A stretch of 41,642 nt of DNA from Acidobacteriota bacterium (GCA_003225465.1 QIAH01000372.1:1-41642), one strand, 5' to 3'. Positions 1 through 8,596 are shown, counted from the stretch's first letter. The notes: generated by a model from the sequence alone, not told the origin. Numbers and translations are program-made.

Positions 1-14
1 AAGATTCGCTGCCA

Positions 15-80
15 GTGATCGGCCAGTCCATCTCGCATTACCGCACTGCCGAAAAACTGGCGGTGGCGGCATGGGCATAG
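15..80 (+). pseudogene. N-terminal remnant of a Ser/Thr protein kinase, frameshifted
   Basis: From a GTG at 15 the frame reads VIGQSISHYRTAEKL and then runs to a stop at 78-80. IGQ-x-ISHYR-x-x-EKL followed by GGGGMG is the usual beginning of acidobacterial PknB-like Ser/Thr kinases (glycine-rich loop). The GGGGMG part is present but in the next frame (59-76), as expected if one G was lost from a ctgggc run at 57-61. After GMG no further kinase sequence follows, so the gene is both frameshifted and truncated. The frame is open to the left edge, so a longer upstream part cannot be excluded. The assignment rests on motif memory over about 20 residues. Confidence 0.5.
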
Positions 81-106
81 CTTCCTCGCTGCTGCAAGGA
101 GTTCGC

Positions 107-916
107 ATGGGCAGGCATCGTACCCCTCAGGTCCAAACTCTTTCCTCGTCGGGCCTGTGGCTGTTGTGCCTGGTGTTGGGCTCCGCTCCCAATCTGGCAG
201 GACAACAATCTGCGGCCAGAGTCCAAAGTACTCCGGAGGGCTCGCAATCCCAGCAAGCCGCACCAAGCTCGCACACGGGAACAACCAATGTATTCATTGG
301 CTACGCGACAAACGGGTCGTTCGTCTTTCCCGACATCGCCACCAGCCCCGGCCCTCTCACGACTGCGGGGAAGTTCAAATTATTCGTGAATCAGAGTATT
401 TCTCCGCCTTATATTCTCGCGGCTGCCTTGGGTGCCGCGTTCAACCAGGCTCGAAACGTCCCCGAGGGCTATGGTCAGGGCTGGGGTGCGTATGGCGGTC
501 GCTTCGGAGCGAACATGGCCAGAGCCTCCAGCAGCAGCTTCTTCGGGACTTTCCTATTCGCCTCCTGGCTTCATGAGGATCCGCGATTCTTCCCTGAGAG
601 CAAGCCTTCCTTGTGGCGCAGCTTGAAATATTCGACACAGCGAATCGTCATTACCCGAAACGATTCAGGAAAAGATGTATTCAACACTTCAGGCCTGTTG
701 GGGCCGCTGGCCTCGGAGGGACTTGCCAATGTGTATTTGCCGTCGTCCGAACAAACAGTAGGGAAGACGGTAACGCGGTTCGCTGTAGATCTGGCTTGGC
801 GAGTTGGTGGAAACATGTTCAAGGACTATTGGCCGACATTCTTTCGCAATATGGGTTTGAATCGGCTGAAGGTGATTCCCGACCCTGGTAAATCAGAGGG
901 CCAGGGCTTAAGGTAA
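107..916 (+). CDS. secreted hypothetical protein (acidobacterial)
   Basis: 269 residues from the ATG at 107, chosen because AAGGAG lies at 96-101 with a five-base spacer; an in-frame ATG at 71 lies in the kinase remnant and has no such site. The N-terminus has basic residues and then a hydrophobic stretch (SGLWLLCLVLGSAPNLAG), a probable signal peptide. The mature part is rich in Gly, Ser and aromatics (GYGQGWGAYGGRFGANMARA; HEDPRFFPES), which suggests an envelope or outer-membrane-associated protein. I do not recognise a named domain and assign no function. It stands alone and converges on the DUF3108 gene. Confidence 0.8.
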   Translation: MGRHRTPQVQTLSSSGLWLLCLVLGSAPNLAGQQSAARVQSTPEGSQSQQAAPSSHTGTTNVFIGYATNGSFVFPDIATSPGPLTTAGKFKLFVNQSISPPYILAAALGAAFNQARNVPEGYGQGWGAYGGRFGANMARASSSSFFGTFLFASWLHEDPRFFPESKPSLWRSLKYSTQRIVITRNDSGKDVFNTSGLLGPLASEGLANVYLPSSEQTVGKTVTRFAVDLAWRVGGNMFKDYWPTFFRNMGLNRLKVIPDPGKSEGQGLR

Positions 917-1160
917 AAAGAATCGGCAGCACACGCTCTCGGCGCTACCGTCGGCTTTCTTCAGGGGACCTGGATCAACGGAAACCTGTTTGCCGATATT
1001 GAGGAAGGGACTAGTACGTTAGCCGTCTTCACCGTGCCATAGTGCCATCCCGTTGAGGTAGTGTACGTTCCGAGTGGCCCGGTCAATGTGTACACGATTG
1101 CATTGTCTGTAAACCGACTCTTCCCTAGTTTGGGCAGACAAGGCCGTCTGCCCTACGCGA
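917..1160. other. intergenic region between convergent genes
   Basis: About 240 bases between the hypothetical gene and the end of the LPS operon. The only recognisable structure is the palindrome at 1132-1157. No supported ORF or RNA gene was seen. Confidence 0.5.
1132..1157. repeat. family A palindromic repeat (GGGCAGAC...GTCTGCCC)
   Basis: Inverted repeat with arms GGGCAGAC and GTCTGCCC followed by TACG. It matches the core of the copies at 17645, 29639 and 29731. It lies four bases beyond the stop codon of the DUF3108 gene, between two convergent genes, so it may serve as a transcription stop for both strands. Confidence 0.65.
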
Positions 1161-2000
1161 TCAGTGCCGGTCCACACGATTAAGACGAAACAGAAGCGTT
1201 CCCCAACTTAGCTTGGCGCGCATCTGGACGGGAGTGTGCTTGGCGTCGTCGGTGAACCATGCCCAGACTTTCCCTTTCCCCTTCAATGTGCCGGAGCTGG
1301 CTTCGGCGCTGATACGGATCGTCTGAAACGACCCGGCGGGAACTTTGACCTTCTCTTTGCCTTCCACGTGCGCGGTCACTTCGGCGTTCTTTCCTCCATC
1401 GCTCACCGGGAAGGTGTAGGAGTTGCCGGGTTGCAGCGGCAACGACGACAGGTAGTAGAAGCCGGTGACGACGTCGGTGACACAGAGCGGGATATCGTTT
1501 TCGAGTTGCTTGGTCTCGCCCGTTTTCAGATTCTTTTCCTGAAACAGGCTCTTGCGTTTGTGATAGTCGAACGTGACCTGGGTGTCGCGCTTGTGCGGGC
1601 CTTCCTCGGAGTGCTTCTTCAGTCCCAGGGAGCAGAACGTCTTGGAATCGAATTGCGCTTCGAAATGATCGTGCACAGCGTAGAGGACGTTAGCGACACC
1701 GGCGGAGTCGGCGATGGCGTTGACTTTCTGACTGGTTCCATCCTGGTCCATTCTGACTGTGGCGGTGCCTGCATTGAGGAAGTGCCACTCCACGCCGTAC
1801 ACGTAAGCTTGGCCATCCGGAAAGGAATAAATGGACGAAGGAGGCAGGATCTGCGCAGAGGGACCGATGGTGACGATGGAGCCTTGAGCGAACGCCCGGA
1901 CCTGAAGGAAGAACAGAGTTATCGCTGCGCAAGTTATTGCGCCGCCTGCAAAGACACCAAGAAACCGTGTGCGCGCGAGTTGGGAGAGTCGGCGAATCAA
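1161..2000 (-). CDS. DUF3108 domain-containing exported protein
   Basis: 279 residues. No ATG is available near the family start. A TTG at 2000 is preceded by GGAG with an 11-base spacer and gives a clean signal peptide (hydrophobic FLGVFAGGAITCAAITLFF, then AFAQG), so it was chosen. The mature region resembles DUF3108 proteins: periplasmic beta-rich proteins with a repeated DHFEAQFDSKTF / VTFDYHKRKSL / TGFYYLSSLPLQPGNSY pattern. The family has no settled function. It is the last gene of the LPS operon, 50 bases after the methyltransferase, which suggests an envelope role. The longer frame upstream is a shadow of the neighbouring gene. Confidence 0.75.
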   Translation of the reverse strand: MIRRLSQLARTRFLGVFAGGAITCAAITLFFLQVRAFAQGSIVTIGPSAQILPPSSIYSFPDGQAYVYGVEWHFLNAGTATVRMDQDGTSQKVNAIADSAGVANVLYAVHDHFEAQFDSKTFCSLGLKKHSEEGPHKRDTQVTFDYHKRKSLFQEKNLKTGETKQLENDIPLCVTDVVTGFYYLSSLPLQPGNSYTFPVSDGGKNAEVTAHVEGKEKVKVPAGSFQTIRISAEASSGTLKGKGKVWAWFTDDAKHTPVQMRAKLSWGTLLFRLNRVDRH

Positions 2001-2050
2001 AGGCGCTGCGAACTCCGTGGAATCAGCGTGGCGGAAAATTCCGCGACTTC

Positions 2051-2596
2051 CTAGCTGGAACCCCACATCAGTTTGGCCACCAGGGCAACCATGAGCGCCG
2101 CAGTGCCCAATGTCGCATTGTACTCGCGATGCTGCCAGTACAGCGGACGCGAGAATGCGCCAGCAGTCTTTTCGTAGGCAGTCCAGCGGGGTAACAACCG
2201 CGGGACGTTTTGTGCATAGTGATCGAACGCAGGGAAGCTTCGCCGGAGGAATTCTTCTTCGGAGCGAATTACCGGGAGATAGATGGCGAAGAACATCAGC
2301 AGCATCAAGAACACCACCCAGATGCTGCGTGCGGCAATCGCGAATCCGAGGGCCATGATCAAAGATCCCAGGTAGAGCGGGTTGCGCGTGTAAGCATAGG
2401 GTCCTGAGGTCGTGAGCTCTTCGTTCTTCTTCACGTGACCGGAGGCAAGGGCACGCAGGCCGATTCCCGGGATCGCGATAATGGTCCCAAGGAGGATCGA
2501 ACTCCACGTGGGACGAGCAAACCAGAGATAGAACACGGCGAAAGCAAATCCCAGCGGGACACGAATTCGGCGGGCGATGCGGGACCAATCAGGCAC
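2051..2596 (-). CDS. ICMT/PEMT-like integral membrane methyltransferase
   Basis: 181 residues from a GTG at 2596 that overlaps the heptosyltransferase stop by eight bases, which implies translational coupling. Hydrophobic segments include GFAFAVFYLWF, ILLGTIIAIPGIGLRALA, LIMALGFAIAA and VVFLMLLMFFAIYLPVI. The signature GPYAYTRNPLYLGSL followed by RSEEEFLRRSFPAFDHYAQNVPRLLPR is typical of the isoprenylcysteine carboxyl methyltransferase / phospholipid methyltransferase superfamily, where the RNPxY and E-E-x-x-L-x-x-x-F motifs bind SAM. The substrate is unknown. Its place in an LPS operon suggests a lipid or glycolipid acceptor, which is inference. Confidence 0.8.
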   Translation of the reverse strand: MPDWSRIARRIRVPLGFAFAVFYLWFARPTWSSILLGTIIAIPGIGLRALASGHVKKNEELTTSGPYAYTRNPLYLGSLIMALGFAIAARSIWVVFLMLLMFFAIYLPVIRSEEEFLRRSFPAFDHYAQNVPRLLPRWTAYEKTAGAFSRPLYWQHREYNATLGTAALMVALVAKLMWGSS

Positions 2597-3680
2597 GCGA
2601 ACGCTCCAGCAATTGCGTCGCGGCGGCGACGACTTCCTCGGTCGTGATGGCGAGGAGGCCCCGGTCGGGCTCCATTCGATGACTGAGGCTGGTCGCGCTC
2701 GCTGGATTGCGCAGCACGACGCTTGGCGTGCGGTAGGGACCATTGCGTTCGGGATCGGTCGGTCCAAACAACGCGACAATCGGAACGTGCAGGGCTGCGG
2801 CGAGGTGCATGGGGCCAGTGTCTCCGCCAATGAACAGGCGGGCGCGGCGCATGAGCGCGATGAGTTCCCCAACGGAGAACGACAGGGCCTGGGCAGTTCC
2901 CGCACTGGCTGCCTCGGCCACTCTCGCGAGCGCCTCTTCGCGAGGGCCGAAGTTGATGATGGGCCGCAGACCTTGACGGGCGAGAGCCTGCGCAACGTCG
3001 CCGTAGCGTTCGGAAGGCCATTGCTTCGCGCCCCAACCGGCACCCGGATTCAAGATCGCGGTGTCTCTAATGTCCAAAGCGCGAAGGCGCTTTTCCACGG
3101 CTTCTTCGGCGATCGGATCGCAGGGAAGAATTGCGTCGGGAATGGGAAACGGGCACCCGATGGCGGCCCGCGCGATATCAGCATATTGGTCGACCACGTG
3201 TGCGTGCTCGCTGATGACCCGGCGCGAGTACCACATGCTGGCGATGTTTTCGCGCGGCTGCGTTGCACCATAGATCGTGGGCGCACCGGACCAGCGCGCG
3301 AGAACTGCAGAACGTGCCGCGCCCTGAAGATCCACGGCAAGGTCATAATGATGGGCGCGCAAATCGCTCAGGCCCGCAGCAATGCGCTCCCAGGTATGGT
3401 TGGAAAAGATGGAGCGTCGCCACGATTTGAGGCTGACAGCGTGAATCACGTTGACCAGCGGCCGTTGCGGCGAGGACGCGCCGGCGCGCGGAGTGGAGAG
3501 CGCGCAGAGCAGTTCGGCCCAACGTTCTTCGATCAGCCATCCCAGCGTGGCATGGGGAAAAGCTTCGCGCAACATGGCTGCCGCGGGCAGGGCGTGAATG
3601 ACGTCGCCCATCGAACTCAGGCGTATGATGAGGATCCGCTCGAATTCCGGAGTAGGGGAGTAGGCAGCCATCGCGCTCAC
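2589..3680 (-). CDS. waaC: GT9 ADP-heptose--LPS heptosyltransferase
   Basis: 363 residues. N-terminal [20 protein letters not shown] and C-terminal [34 protein letters not shown] are hallmarks of glycosyltransferase family 9, which adds L-glycero-D-manno-heptose to the Kdo/inner core on the cytoplasmic face. WLIEERW and RLSSMGD favour heptosyltransferase I (WaaC) over WaaF, but the acceptor cannot be settled from sequence, so the symbol is tentative. The GTG start at 3680 overlaps the preceding stop as GTGA; an ATG three codons in (3671) is an alternative. Because of this overlap, the frameshift in the upstream adenylyltransferase could reduce its translation. Confidence 0.88.
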   Translation of the reverse strand: MSAMAAYSPTPEFERILIIRLSSMGDVIHALPAAAMLREAFPHATLGWLIEERWAELLCALSTPRAGASSPQRPLVNVIHAVSLKSWRRSIFSNHTWERIAAGLSDLRAHHYDLAVDLQGAARSAVLARWSGAPTIYGATQPRENIASMWYSRRVISEHAHVVDQYADIARAAIGCPFPIPDAILPCDPIAEEAVEKRLRALDIRDTAILNPGAGWGAKQWPSERYGDVAQALARQGLRPIINFGPREEALARVAEAASAGTAQALSFSVGELIALMRRARLFIGGDTGPMHLAAALHVPIVALFGPTDPERNGPYRTPSVVLRNPASATSLSHRMEPDRGLLAITTEEVVAAATQLLERSRA

Positions 3681-4140
3681 GGCTTTCGCGGCATGAGCCG
3701 GCTGCGAATGATTTCGCTGGCAGAGTGATTCTTGGGATCGCCGACAATCGCCACCCGTCCTCCGTACTCGCGGACGACATCCCCTTCGGGAACGCTCTCG
3801 GCGGTGTAGTCGGTGCCCTTGGCGTGAATGTCGGGATGAATCTCGCGGATGATGGCGCGCACGTCGCGCTCGCGGAAGATCACCACGGCGTCGACGTCCG
3901 CAAGAGCAGCGAGGATTTCCGCGCGCTCTTCGGCGGGCATCAGGGGACGGCCTTCACCTTTCAAACTACCAGTCGACCACCGAGTTCCTTGGCCGCGTGG
4001 AGATAACGCACGTGGCCGACGTGCAGCAGATCGAAGCATCCGTTGGCGAGGGTAATGCGGTCGCCTGCAGAGCGCCACGCTTCCACCTGGCTTTGCAGTT
4101 GGTCGCGCCCGAGAACCTTGGATTTCGTCGATGTGTTCAA
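3677..4140 (-). pseudogene. hldE: D-glycero-beta-D-manno-heptose 1-phosphate adenylyltransferase, broken by an out-of-frame deletion
   Basis: Two frames together form a RfaE2/HldE C-terminal domain. The first (4140 to a stop at 3961-3963) gives [20 protein letters not shown] and then KELGGRLVV; it carries the nucleotidyltransferase (H)xGH motif and starts at a TTG overlapping the kinase stop (TTGA). The second, one frame over and ending at 3677, begins near [20 protein letters not shown] and contains [27 protein letters not shown]. Family members have about ten residues (G-L/V-N-x-D-x-S-V-R-x) between RLVV and LKGEGRP. Here they are missing and the phase is shifted, consistent with a deletion of about 31 bases at 3960-3970. 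ADP-heptose synthesis would need another copy, or the lesion is an assembly error. Confidence 0.75.
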
Positions 4141-5171
4141 TGCGGTCTTGTGGTTGGAGGCGCGGAGTCGATGGCGTGCAGCAATTCCTGCCGCGTCACC
4201 GTTGCCGTGCCTCGTTTCATCACTACGATTCCGCCGGCATAGTTGGCCAACTGCGCGGCCTCTTCCGTAGTTGCGCCCGCGGCCAGGGCGGCGGTGAAGG
4301 TGGCAATCACCGTGTCGCCGGCGCCGGTCACGTCGGCGACTTCGTCCGAGCCGAAAATCGGAATATCCACAGGCTTGTGCCGATCTGTAAAGGCTGCCAT
4401 GCCGTCGCGCCCGCGCGTGATGACAAGCGATTCCAGCTTCATGCGCGCCCTGAGCTGCTCCGCCGCGGACACGAGCTTCTCCCAGTCCTGACCGACGCGC
4501 ACGCCCAGCGCCGCTTCGACCTCGGGCTCATTGGGGGTGGCGGCCGTCACTCCTGAGTATTCGAGCATGCGGAAGCGCGAGTCGAGCGTGACGGGGATGC
4601 CGCGCAGACCTCCCTTGGCGCGGATCGAACTGAGGATTGCGGGAGTGGCAGCGCCATAACCGTAATCCGAGATCAGAAGGGCGTCGGAAGCGCGGGCGTA
4701 CTCGCGGGCGGAAAGAATCAACTCGCGGGTGAAGTGGGAGTTGGGCGTGGCGTCGGGTTCGCGATCGATGCGCACCACCTGCTGCCGGGCGGAGTGGGTC
4801 ATGCCCGCGAGAATGCGCGTCTTGGTCACCGTGGTGTAACTCTTATCTTTCAAGATGCCGCTCACCGCGATGTGCTTGTGACGGAAGGCCCTGACAAGAA
4901 GGCGGCCAGGTTCGTCCTCTCCGACGATCCCGACCGGCAGAACGTTAACTTCCAGGTCAGCAAGGTTGTTAATAGCATTCGCGCCGCCGCCGGGGACGAT
5001 GGTGCGCTCGCGATGCTTGAGGATGAGGACGGGGGCTTCGCGCGAGACGCGAGAAATCTCGCCGTAGACGAACTCGTCGGCAACAAGGTCGGCGAGCGCG
5101 GTGATGGTCACCTTGGGAAAGACGTCGAGGATTTTCTTCAGCCGCTCGGCTTCTTTGGAGTGTCTGGTCAT
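4137..5171 (-). CDS. hldE: D-glycero-beta-D-manno-heptose-7-phosphate kinase (RfaE1 domain, PfkB family)
   Basis: 344 residues matching the kinase half of HldE: N-terminal [21 protein letters not shown], the substrate region [14 protein letters not shown], and the C-terminal PfkB signature [20 protein letters not shown] with the catalytic Asp of GAGD. It phosphorylates heptose-7-phosphate at C1 for ADP-heptose synthesis in the cytoplasm. In many bacteria this domain is fused to the adenylyltransferase; here the two are separate genes overlapping by TTGA. Upstream is lpxK with a short hairpin between (5185-5209). The frame is complete with no missing key residues seen. Confidence 0.88.
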   Translation of the reverse strand: MTRHSKEAERLKKILDVFPKVTITALADLVADEFVYGEISRVSREAPVLILKHRERTIVPGGGANAINNLADLEVNVLPVGIVGEDEPGRLLVRAFRHKHIAVSGILKDKSYTTVTKTRILAGMTHSARQQVVRIDREPDATPNSHFTRELILSAREYARASDALLISDYGYGAATPAILSSIRAKGGLRGIPVTLDSRFRMLEYSGVTAATPNEPEVEAALGVRVGQDWEKLVSAAEQLRARMKLESLVITRGRDGMAAFTDRHKPVDIPIFGSDEVADVTGAGDTVIATFTAALAAGATTEEAAQLANYAGGIVVMKRGTATVTRQELLHAIDSAPPTTRPH

Positions 5172-5184
5172 CCGGGTAGTTTTA

Positions 5185-5209
5185 GAGCCGGCGAGACGCC
5201 GGCGCTACG
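5185..5209. repeat. short palindrome (GCCGGCG-aga-CGCCGGC) inside the LPS operon
   Basis: Perfect 7-bp arms at 5187-5193 and 5197-5203 followed by GCTACG. It fills most of the 54-base gap between lpxK and the heptose kinase. It resembles the family A and B palindromes in design (stem, then CTACG) but has a different stem sequence. In the operon mRNA it would form a strong intercistronic hairpin. Confidence 0.5.
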
Positions 5210-5225
5210 ATCGGTAGAGATTCTC

Positions 5226-6170
5226 TCATGGGCGGTTCCTTCGCTCGGAGATGATCCGCAGCATGGTATCCAGGGCGTTAGCGGCGTCGACGAGATCCAT
5301 TTTTACCGGCACCACGGCCAGCGGCTGCAGGGCGGAGAAGTAGGCCCCTAGATTGACCGCGTCTTTTTCGGTAGTGACAAAGCCGCCGGCTTCGCTTTGC
5401 GTCTTGAGCGCGAGCAGTTCACGGATGTCGTTTTCCGTGTAAGCGTGATGATCGCGATAGACGGCCTCAGCGGAGGGCTCGATTCCTGCTTTGCGGAGTT
5501 GCAGGACAAAATTCTGCGGGCGGGCGATACCGCAGAAAGCGACCGGTTTGGGTGGCACATTTTCAGCCGAAATTCCACGGCGCACTCGCCAGACCAGCTT
5601 TCCATCCACAGAGAAAAGATCGGGAGCGGCACCGGCCGTGAGGACGACGGCGTCGGCGCGCTGCAATGCAGTCAAAGGTTCGCGCAGGCGGCCGGCTGGC
5701 AGGAGATGATCACGAGCATCGTCCGCAGTGACGAGGACGATGTCGAAGTCTCGTGCGAGAGCGCGGTGCTGGAAGGCATCGTCCAGCAGGTGCAGTCGTG
5801 GGCCGAATTTCTGTTCGGCAAAAATGCCGGCCTGGTAGCGCTCTTCTCCCAGAATGACTGGAATGTCGAGACGGCGGGCAATCAGCAACGGCTCGTCGCC
5901 GAAGTCACGTGAGGATCCGCCCGGATCGACCAGCAGAACGCCGCGCGTTTGGCGGCCGTAGCCGCGCGAGAGGACGTCGAAGGGGATGCCTCTGGCTTTC
6001 AACAACTCGCCGAGAAGAATTACGAACGGAGTTTTGCCGGAGCCCCCGACGGAAAGATTCCCGACGCTGACCACCGGGCCTTCCAGGCGCTTGGTTGGAA
6101 GCATTTGACGGTCGTAAAGGGCATTTCTGACGCCGGCTGCCAGACCGTAGATTTGGGAAAGGAGATTCAA
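5226..6170 (-). CDS. lpxK: tetraacyldisaccharide 4'-kinase
   Basis: 314 residues. It phosphorylates the 4' position of the lipid A disaccharide at the inner membrane. The Walker A-like GNLSVGGSGKTPFV, SRGYGRQTRG, GDEPLLIARR, LLDDAFQHRAL and FCGIARPQNF are standard LpxK motifs in the expected order, with an N-terminal membrane-associating helix (MNLLSQIYGLAAGVRNALYD). The start at 6170 is TTG. No better in-frame start exists near the family N-terminus. It follows waaA after 90 bases of simple repetitive sequence (caggtctcaggtgtc-like) and precedes the heptose kinase. Confidence 0.93.
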   Translation of the reverse strand: MNLLSQIYGLAAGVRNALYDRQMLPTKRLEGPVVSVGNLSVGGSGKTPFVILLGELLKARGIPFDVLSRGYGRQTRGVLLVDPGGSSRDFGDEPLLIARRLDIPVILGEERYQAGIFAEQKFGPRLHLLDDAFQHRALARDFDIVLVTADDARDHLLPAGRLREPLTALQRADAVVLTAGAAPDLFSVDGKLVWRVRRGISAENVPPKPVAFCGIARPQNFVLQLRKAGIEPSAEAVYRDHHAYTENDIRELLALKTQSEAGGFVTTEKDAVNLGAYFSALQPLAVVPVKMDLVDAANALDTMLRIISERRNRP

Positions 6171-6260
6171 GGAAATGGATTGTTAGGTGTCAGGTCTCAG
6201 GTGTCCGGCCTCAGGCCCAGCGTCTCAGGAACTGCGCGGTTTTGTCACCTGAATTTAGTC

Positions 6261-7568
6261 TCATCCTTTTTGGCCGGCCGCGATGGCCGCAGGTGCGGGA
6301 GCCAGGAGCTTCTGCAGCGCAGCCACAGTTTTTTCGGAAGCCCCGGATTGCGAACGTAGTGTCTCGGCGGCGCGCTGGCCGAGAGCTGTGCGTTCGGCTT
6401 CGTTTGAAATCAGTTCCATCAATACCAGGGGCAACTCGGCCGGGCCCACTACACGGACGGCATCGTGCGACTGGAACAAGCCGATGATGTCGCGAAAATT
6501 TTCGGTGTGATTGCCAACCACGATGGCGACGCCGTGTCGAGCGGGCTCAATAATATTGTGCCCACCCTTCGGGACGAGGCTGCCACCGACGAAGGCGATA
6601 TCGGCGAGGCCATAGATGGCGGAGAGTTCGCCGATCGTGTCGAGAAGCAGCACGCCCCCCGACAGAGGCTCGCCGCTCCAGAGAGAACGTCGCAGGAAAT
6701 GGATGCCGAGGCTTTCGAGCAGGGTAGCGACGGCGGCAAAGCGCTCCGGATGGCGAGGCGCGAGGATCATCGTGGCATGGGGATAGCTGGCGAGGATGTT
6801 TTGAAAAGCTTGCAGGAGCATGCGCTCCTCCTCGTCGTCAGCCGTGCTGCCACAAACCAGGATCGGGGCGGCACCTGTGGCGCGGAAGCTGTCGCGGAGA
6901 TTTGCGATCACGGTTGGAGGCTGCGTCGGTTTCAGGTCGAACTTCAGATTGCCGGTTACTTCGATGCGAGACTTGGGCGCGCCAATGTCGACCAGGCGGT
7001 TGCTGTCTTCTTGAGTCTGCGCCAGGAATAAATCGACGTTGGCGATGACTGTGCGCAGCCACCAACGAAGGCGCTGATAGCCCCGCCAGGAGCGGTCGGA
7101 AATGCGGGCGTTAACGACCGCAATGTGCGCGCCGGTTCTGCTCGCCAGGCGGAGGAAGTTCGGCCAGAATTCTGTCTCTGCGATCACGATGAGCTGTGGG
7201 CGGAGCGTGTCGAGGTAGGGACGAATGGCAAAACCCAGATCAATCGGGAAGTAGAAGACGTTGTCAGCCCCAAAACGATCGCGCGCGAGCTGCTGACCTG
7301 TGTCAGTTGTGGTGGAAATGACCATGCGATAGCCAGGCAGCCGCACTCGCAACTGATCGACCAGACCGCTGACTGCGAGCACTTCACCCACAGAAACCGC
7401 GTGCATCCAGACGGTCGGCTGGCTTGAGCGTGAAAGATGCGGTGGAACCCTGCCAAGCCGCTGAAACAATCCGGTGTGGTACTTCCCGTGGCGCAGCATC
7501 TGGTAAATCCAGTAGGGCAGGCTCAGGAACAGGGCCGCCCCCAGGAGCGTGCTGTAAAGAACATACAT
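6261..7568 (-). CDS. waaA: 3-deoxy-D-manno-octulosonic acid (Kdo) transferase
   Basis: 435 residues, usual for WaaA/KdtA. It transfers Kdo from CMP-Kdo to the lipid A precursor. An N-terminal membrane anchor (LYSTLLGAALFLSLPYWIYQML) is followed by GLFQRLGRVPP, WMHAVSVGEVLA, STTTDTGQQLA, the ETEFWPN motif, and the C-terminal FVGGSLVPKGGHNIIEPARHG. It is the first gene of the LPS operon. A TAGAAT hexamer (complement of 7580-7585) lies 11 bases before the ATG, a possible -10 with a very short leader. Confidence 0.94.
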   Translation of the reverse strand: MYVLYSTLLGAALFLSLPYWIYQMLRHGKYHTGLFQRLGRVPPHLSRSSQPTVWMHAVSVGEVLAVSGLVDQLRVRLPGYRMVISTTTDTGQQLARDRFGADNVFYFPIDLGFAIRPYLDTLRPQLIVIAETEFWPNFLRLASRTGAHIAVVNARISDRSWRGYQRLRWWLRTVIANVDLFLAQTQEDSNRLVDIGAPKSRIEVTGNLKFDLKPTQPPTVIANLRDSFRATGAAPILVCGSTADDEEERMLLQAFQNILASYPHATMILAPRHPERFAAVATLLESLGIHFLRRSLWSGEPLSGGVLLLDTIGELSAIYGLADIAFVGGSLVPKGGHNIIEPARHGVAIVVGNHTENFRDIIGLFQSHDAVRVVGPAELPLVLMELISNEAERTALGQRAAETLRSQSGASEKTVAALQKLLAPAPAAIAAGQKG

Positions 7569-7682
7569 GGAGTAAAGCCATTCTAAATCCCAATCCTGTC
7601 GTTCCGAACACTCTTGACGCGGGCAGGATGGTCTCGAATAATGAATGTAGCCGCGCCCTTCTCTGTTTGGGAGGCATCAACC

Positions 7683-7838
7683 ATGTCCAACTTCGCTCGG
7701 CGAAGGAAAGCCTTCCGGAAGCAGTTGCTCACCATCATTCTCTTGTCCGTGCTCGCGGGCATCATCGGAGGAGGCTTGGTCGGCATCAGCACATCCCATC
7801 ATCCGCAGGCCCAAGAGGCAGAGGGAAGCAACAGCTAG
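7683..7838 (+). CDS. small single-pass membrane protein, hypothetical
   Basis: 51 residues from the ATG at 7683, supported by GGGAGG at 7669-7674 with an eight-base spacer. A very basic N-terminus (SNFARRRKAFRKQ) precedes one hydrophobic segment (LLTIILLSVLAGIIGGGLVGI), then a short polar tail. That predicts a single membrane helix with the N-terminus inside. It lies 41 bases before the next gene on the same strand. No family recognised. Confidence 0.6.
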   Translation: MSNFARRRKAFRKQLLTIILLSVLAGIIGGGLVGISTSHHPQAQEAEGSNS

Positions 7839-7866
7839 CGTTCCCGTGCGGAGGAGCCCTCGCGGT

Positions 7867-7872
7867 TATAAT
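7867..7872 (+). promoter_or_regulatory. -10 element, perfect TATAAT, seven bases before the 7880 start
   Basis: TATAAT at 7867-7872 ends seven bases before the ATG at 7880. Transcription would start at about the start codon, giving a leaderless or nearly leaderless mRNA. No Shine-Dalgarno is present in the gap and no good -35 is visible. Confidence 0.5.
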
Positions 7873-7879
7873 CGAAACC

Positions 7880-8521
7880 ATGCTGCAAGTTGGAGTTGGC
7901 GCGAAGGCGCGAGTGCGCTTCGCCATGTTGGTCGCTGTGGTGTCGTCTGTCGCGGTCGTCCTGGTGGCGAAAGAGTTCGTTAAACCCGCGACAAAACCTG
8001 CAAAAAGCTATCCTCTGCACGACGAACATTCCGACGAAAACACGACTGCCGCGGTCGATCCTTACGATGACGCAGAAAAAGCGCAGATCTTCAGCGTCAA
8101 GTGGAATGAAGAGGGATTTCTCCCGATTTTCCTGGTGGTGACCAACGACAGCGACCAGCCGATCTCGCTGGCGAACATGCAGGCGCAATTGATCACCGGG
8201 CACCGCGAGAAGATTCCGGCAGCCAGCAACGATGAACTGTATCGCAGGCTCGCGCACGTGAACGCGAGCGGCCCCAAGTATCCTTTGCCGTTTCCGCGAA
8301 CCAAGGTAAAGGGCGCCGTCGGCAAGAAGGCGCTCGAGGAAATGGATGCGGCGCAGTTCTCCGCCAAGGCGGTCGAGCCGCATTCGACGCAATCAGGCTT
8401 CGTGTTCTTTGATGTTGGCGGGATTTCTTCGCCGCTGTCGGGAGCGCGCTTTTATTTGACGGGATTGCGCGACGCGAAAGGTGGAGAACTGCTGTACTTC
8501 GAGATTCCGTTCCAGAAGTAG
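7880..8521 (+). CDS. membrane-anchored hypothetical protein
   Basis: 213 residues from the ATG at 7880. The N-terminal hydrophobic segment (FAMLVAVVSSVAVVLVA) acts as a signal anchor. The rest appears periplasmic and includes KWNEEGFLPIFLVVTNDSDQPISLANMQAQ and SGFVFFDVGG, a pattern seen in beta-sandwich proteins of uncertain role. No named domain recognised. The longer upstream frame is non-coding. It converges on bcp with a terminator between. Confidence 0.75.
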   Translation: MLQVGVGAKARVRFAMLVAVVSSVAVVLVAKEFVKPATKPAKSYPLHDEHSDENTTAAVDPYDDAEKAQIFSVKWNEEGFLPIFLVVTNDSDQPISLANMQAQLITGHREKIPAASNDELYRRLAHVNASGPKYPLPFPRTKVKGAVGKKALEEMDAAQFSAKAVEPHSTQSGFVFFDVGGISSPLSGARFYLTGLRDAKGGELLYFEIPFQK

Positions 8522-8530
8522 TCGGGAACC

Positions 8531-8596
8531 AGGACGGACGGGTGCGGGGACCCCTCGACTTCGCTCAGGGGAGGCAGCCCGTCGCTCCATTTTTTG
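8531..8596. terminator. putative terminator with repeat sequences between convergent genes
   Basis: An imperfect long inverted repeat (GGACGGACGGGTGC against GCAGCCCGTCGCTCC) encloses an inner CCCCT/AGGGG hairpin and is followed by six T residues (8590-8595). It lies between the 7880 gene and bcp. It contains a cgacttcgctcaggg-type segment seen again near 20622 and a GCCCGTCGCTCCAT half of family B. Confidence 0.5.

Noticed and set aside
1690-1932. Minus-strand frame inside the DUF3108 gene and similar long frames on the opposite strand of most genes
   Set aside because: GC-rich shadow frames with no domain, no start site and no independent support; the real genes read on the other frame.
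2431-3036. 201-codon minus-strand frame overlapping waaC and the methyltransferase
   Set aside because: Arg/Ser/Ala-rich shadow; the true proteins in the overlapping frames have clear family motifs.
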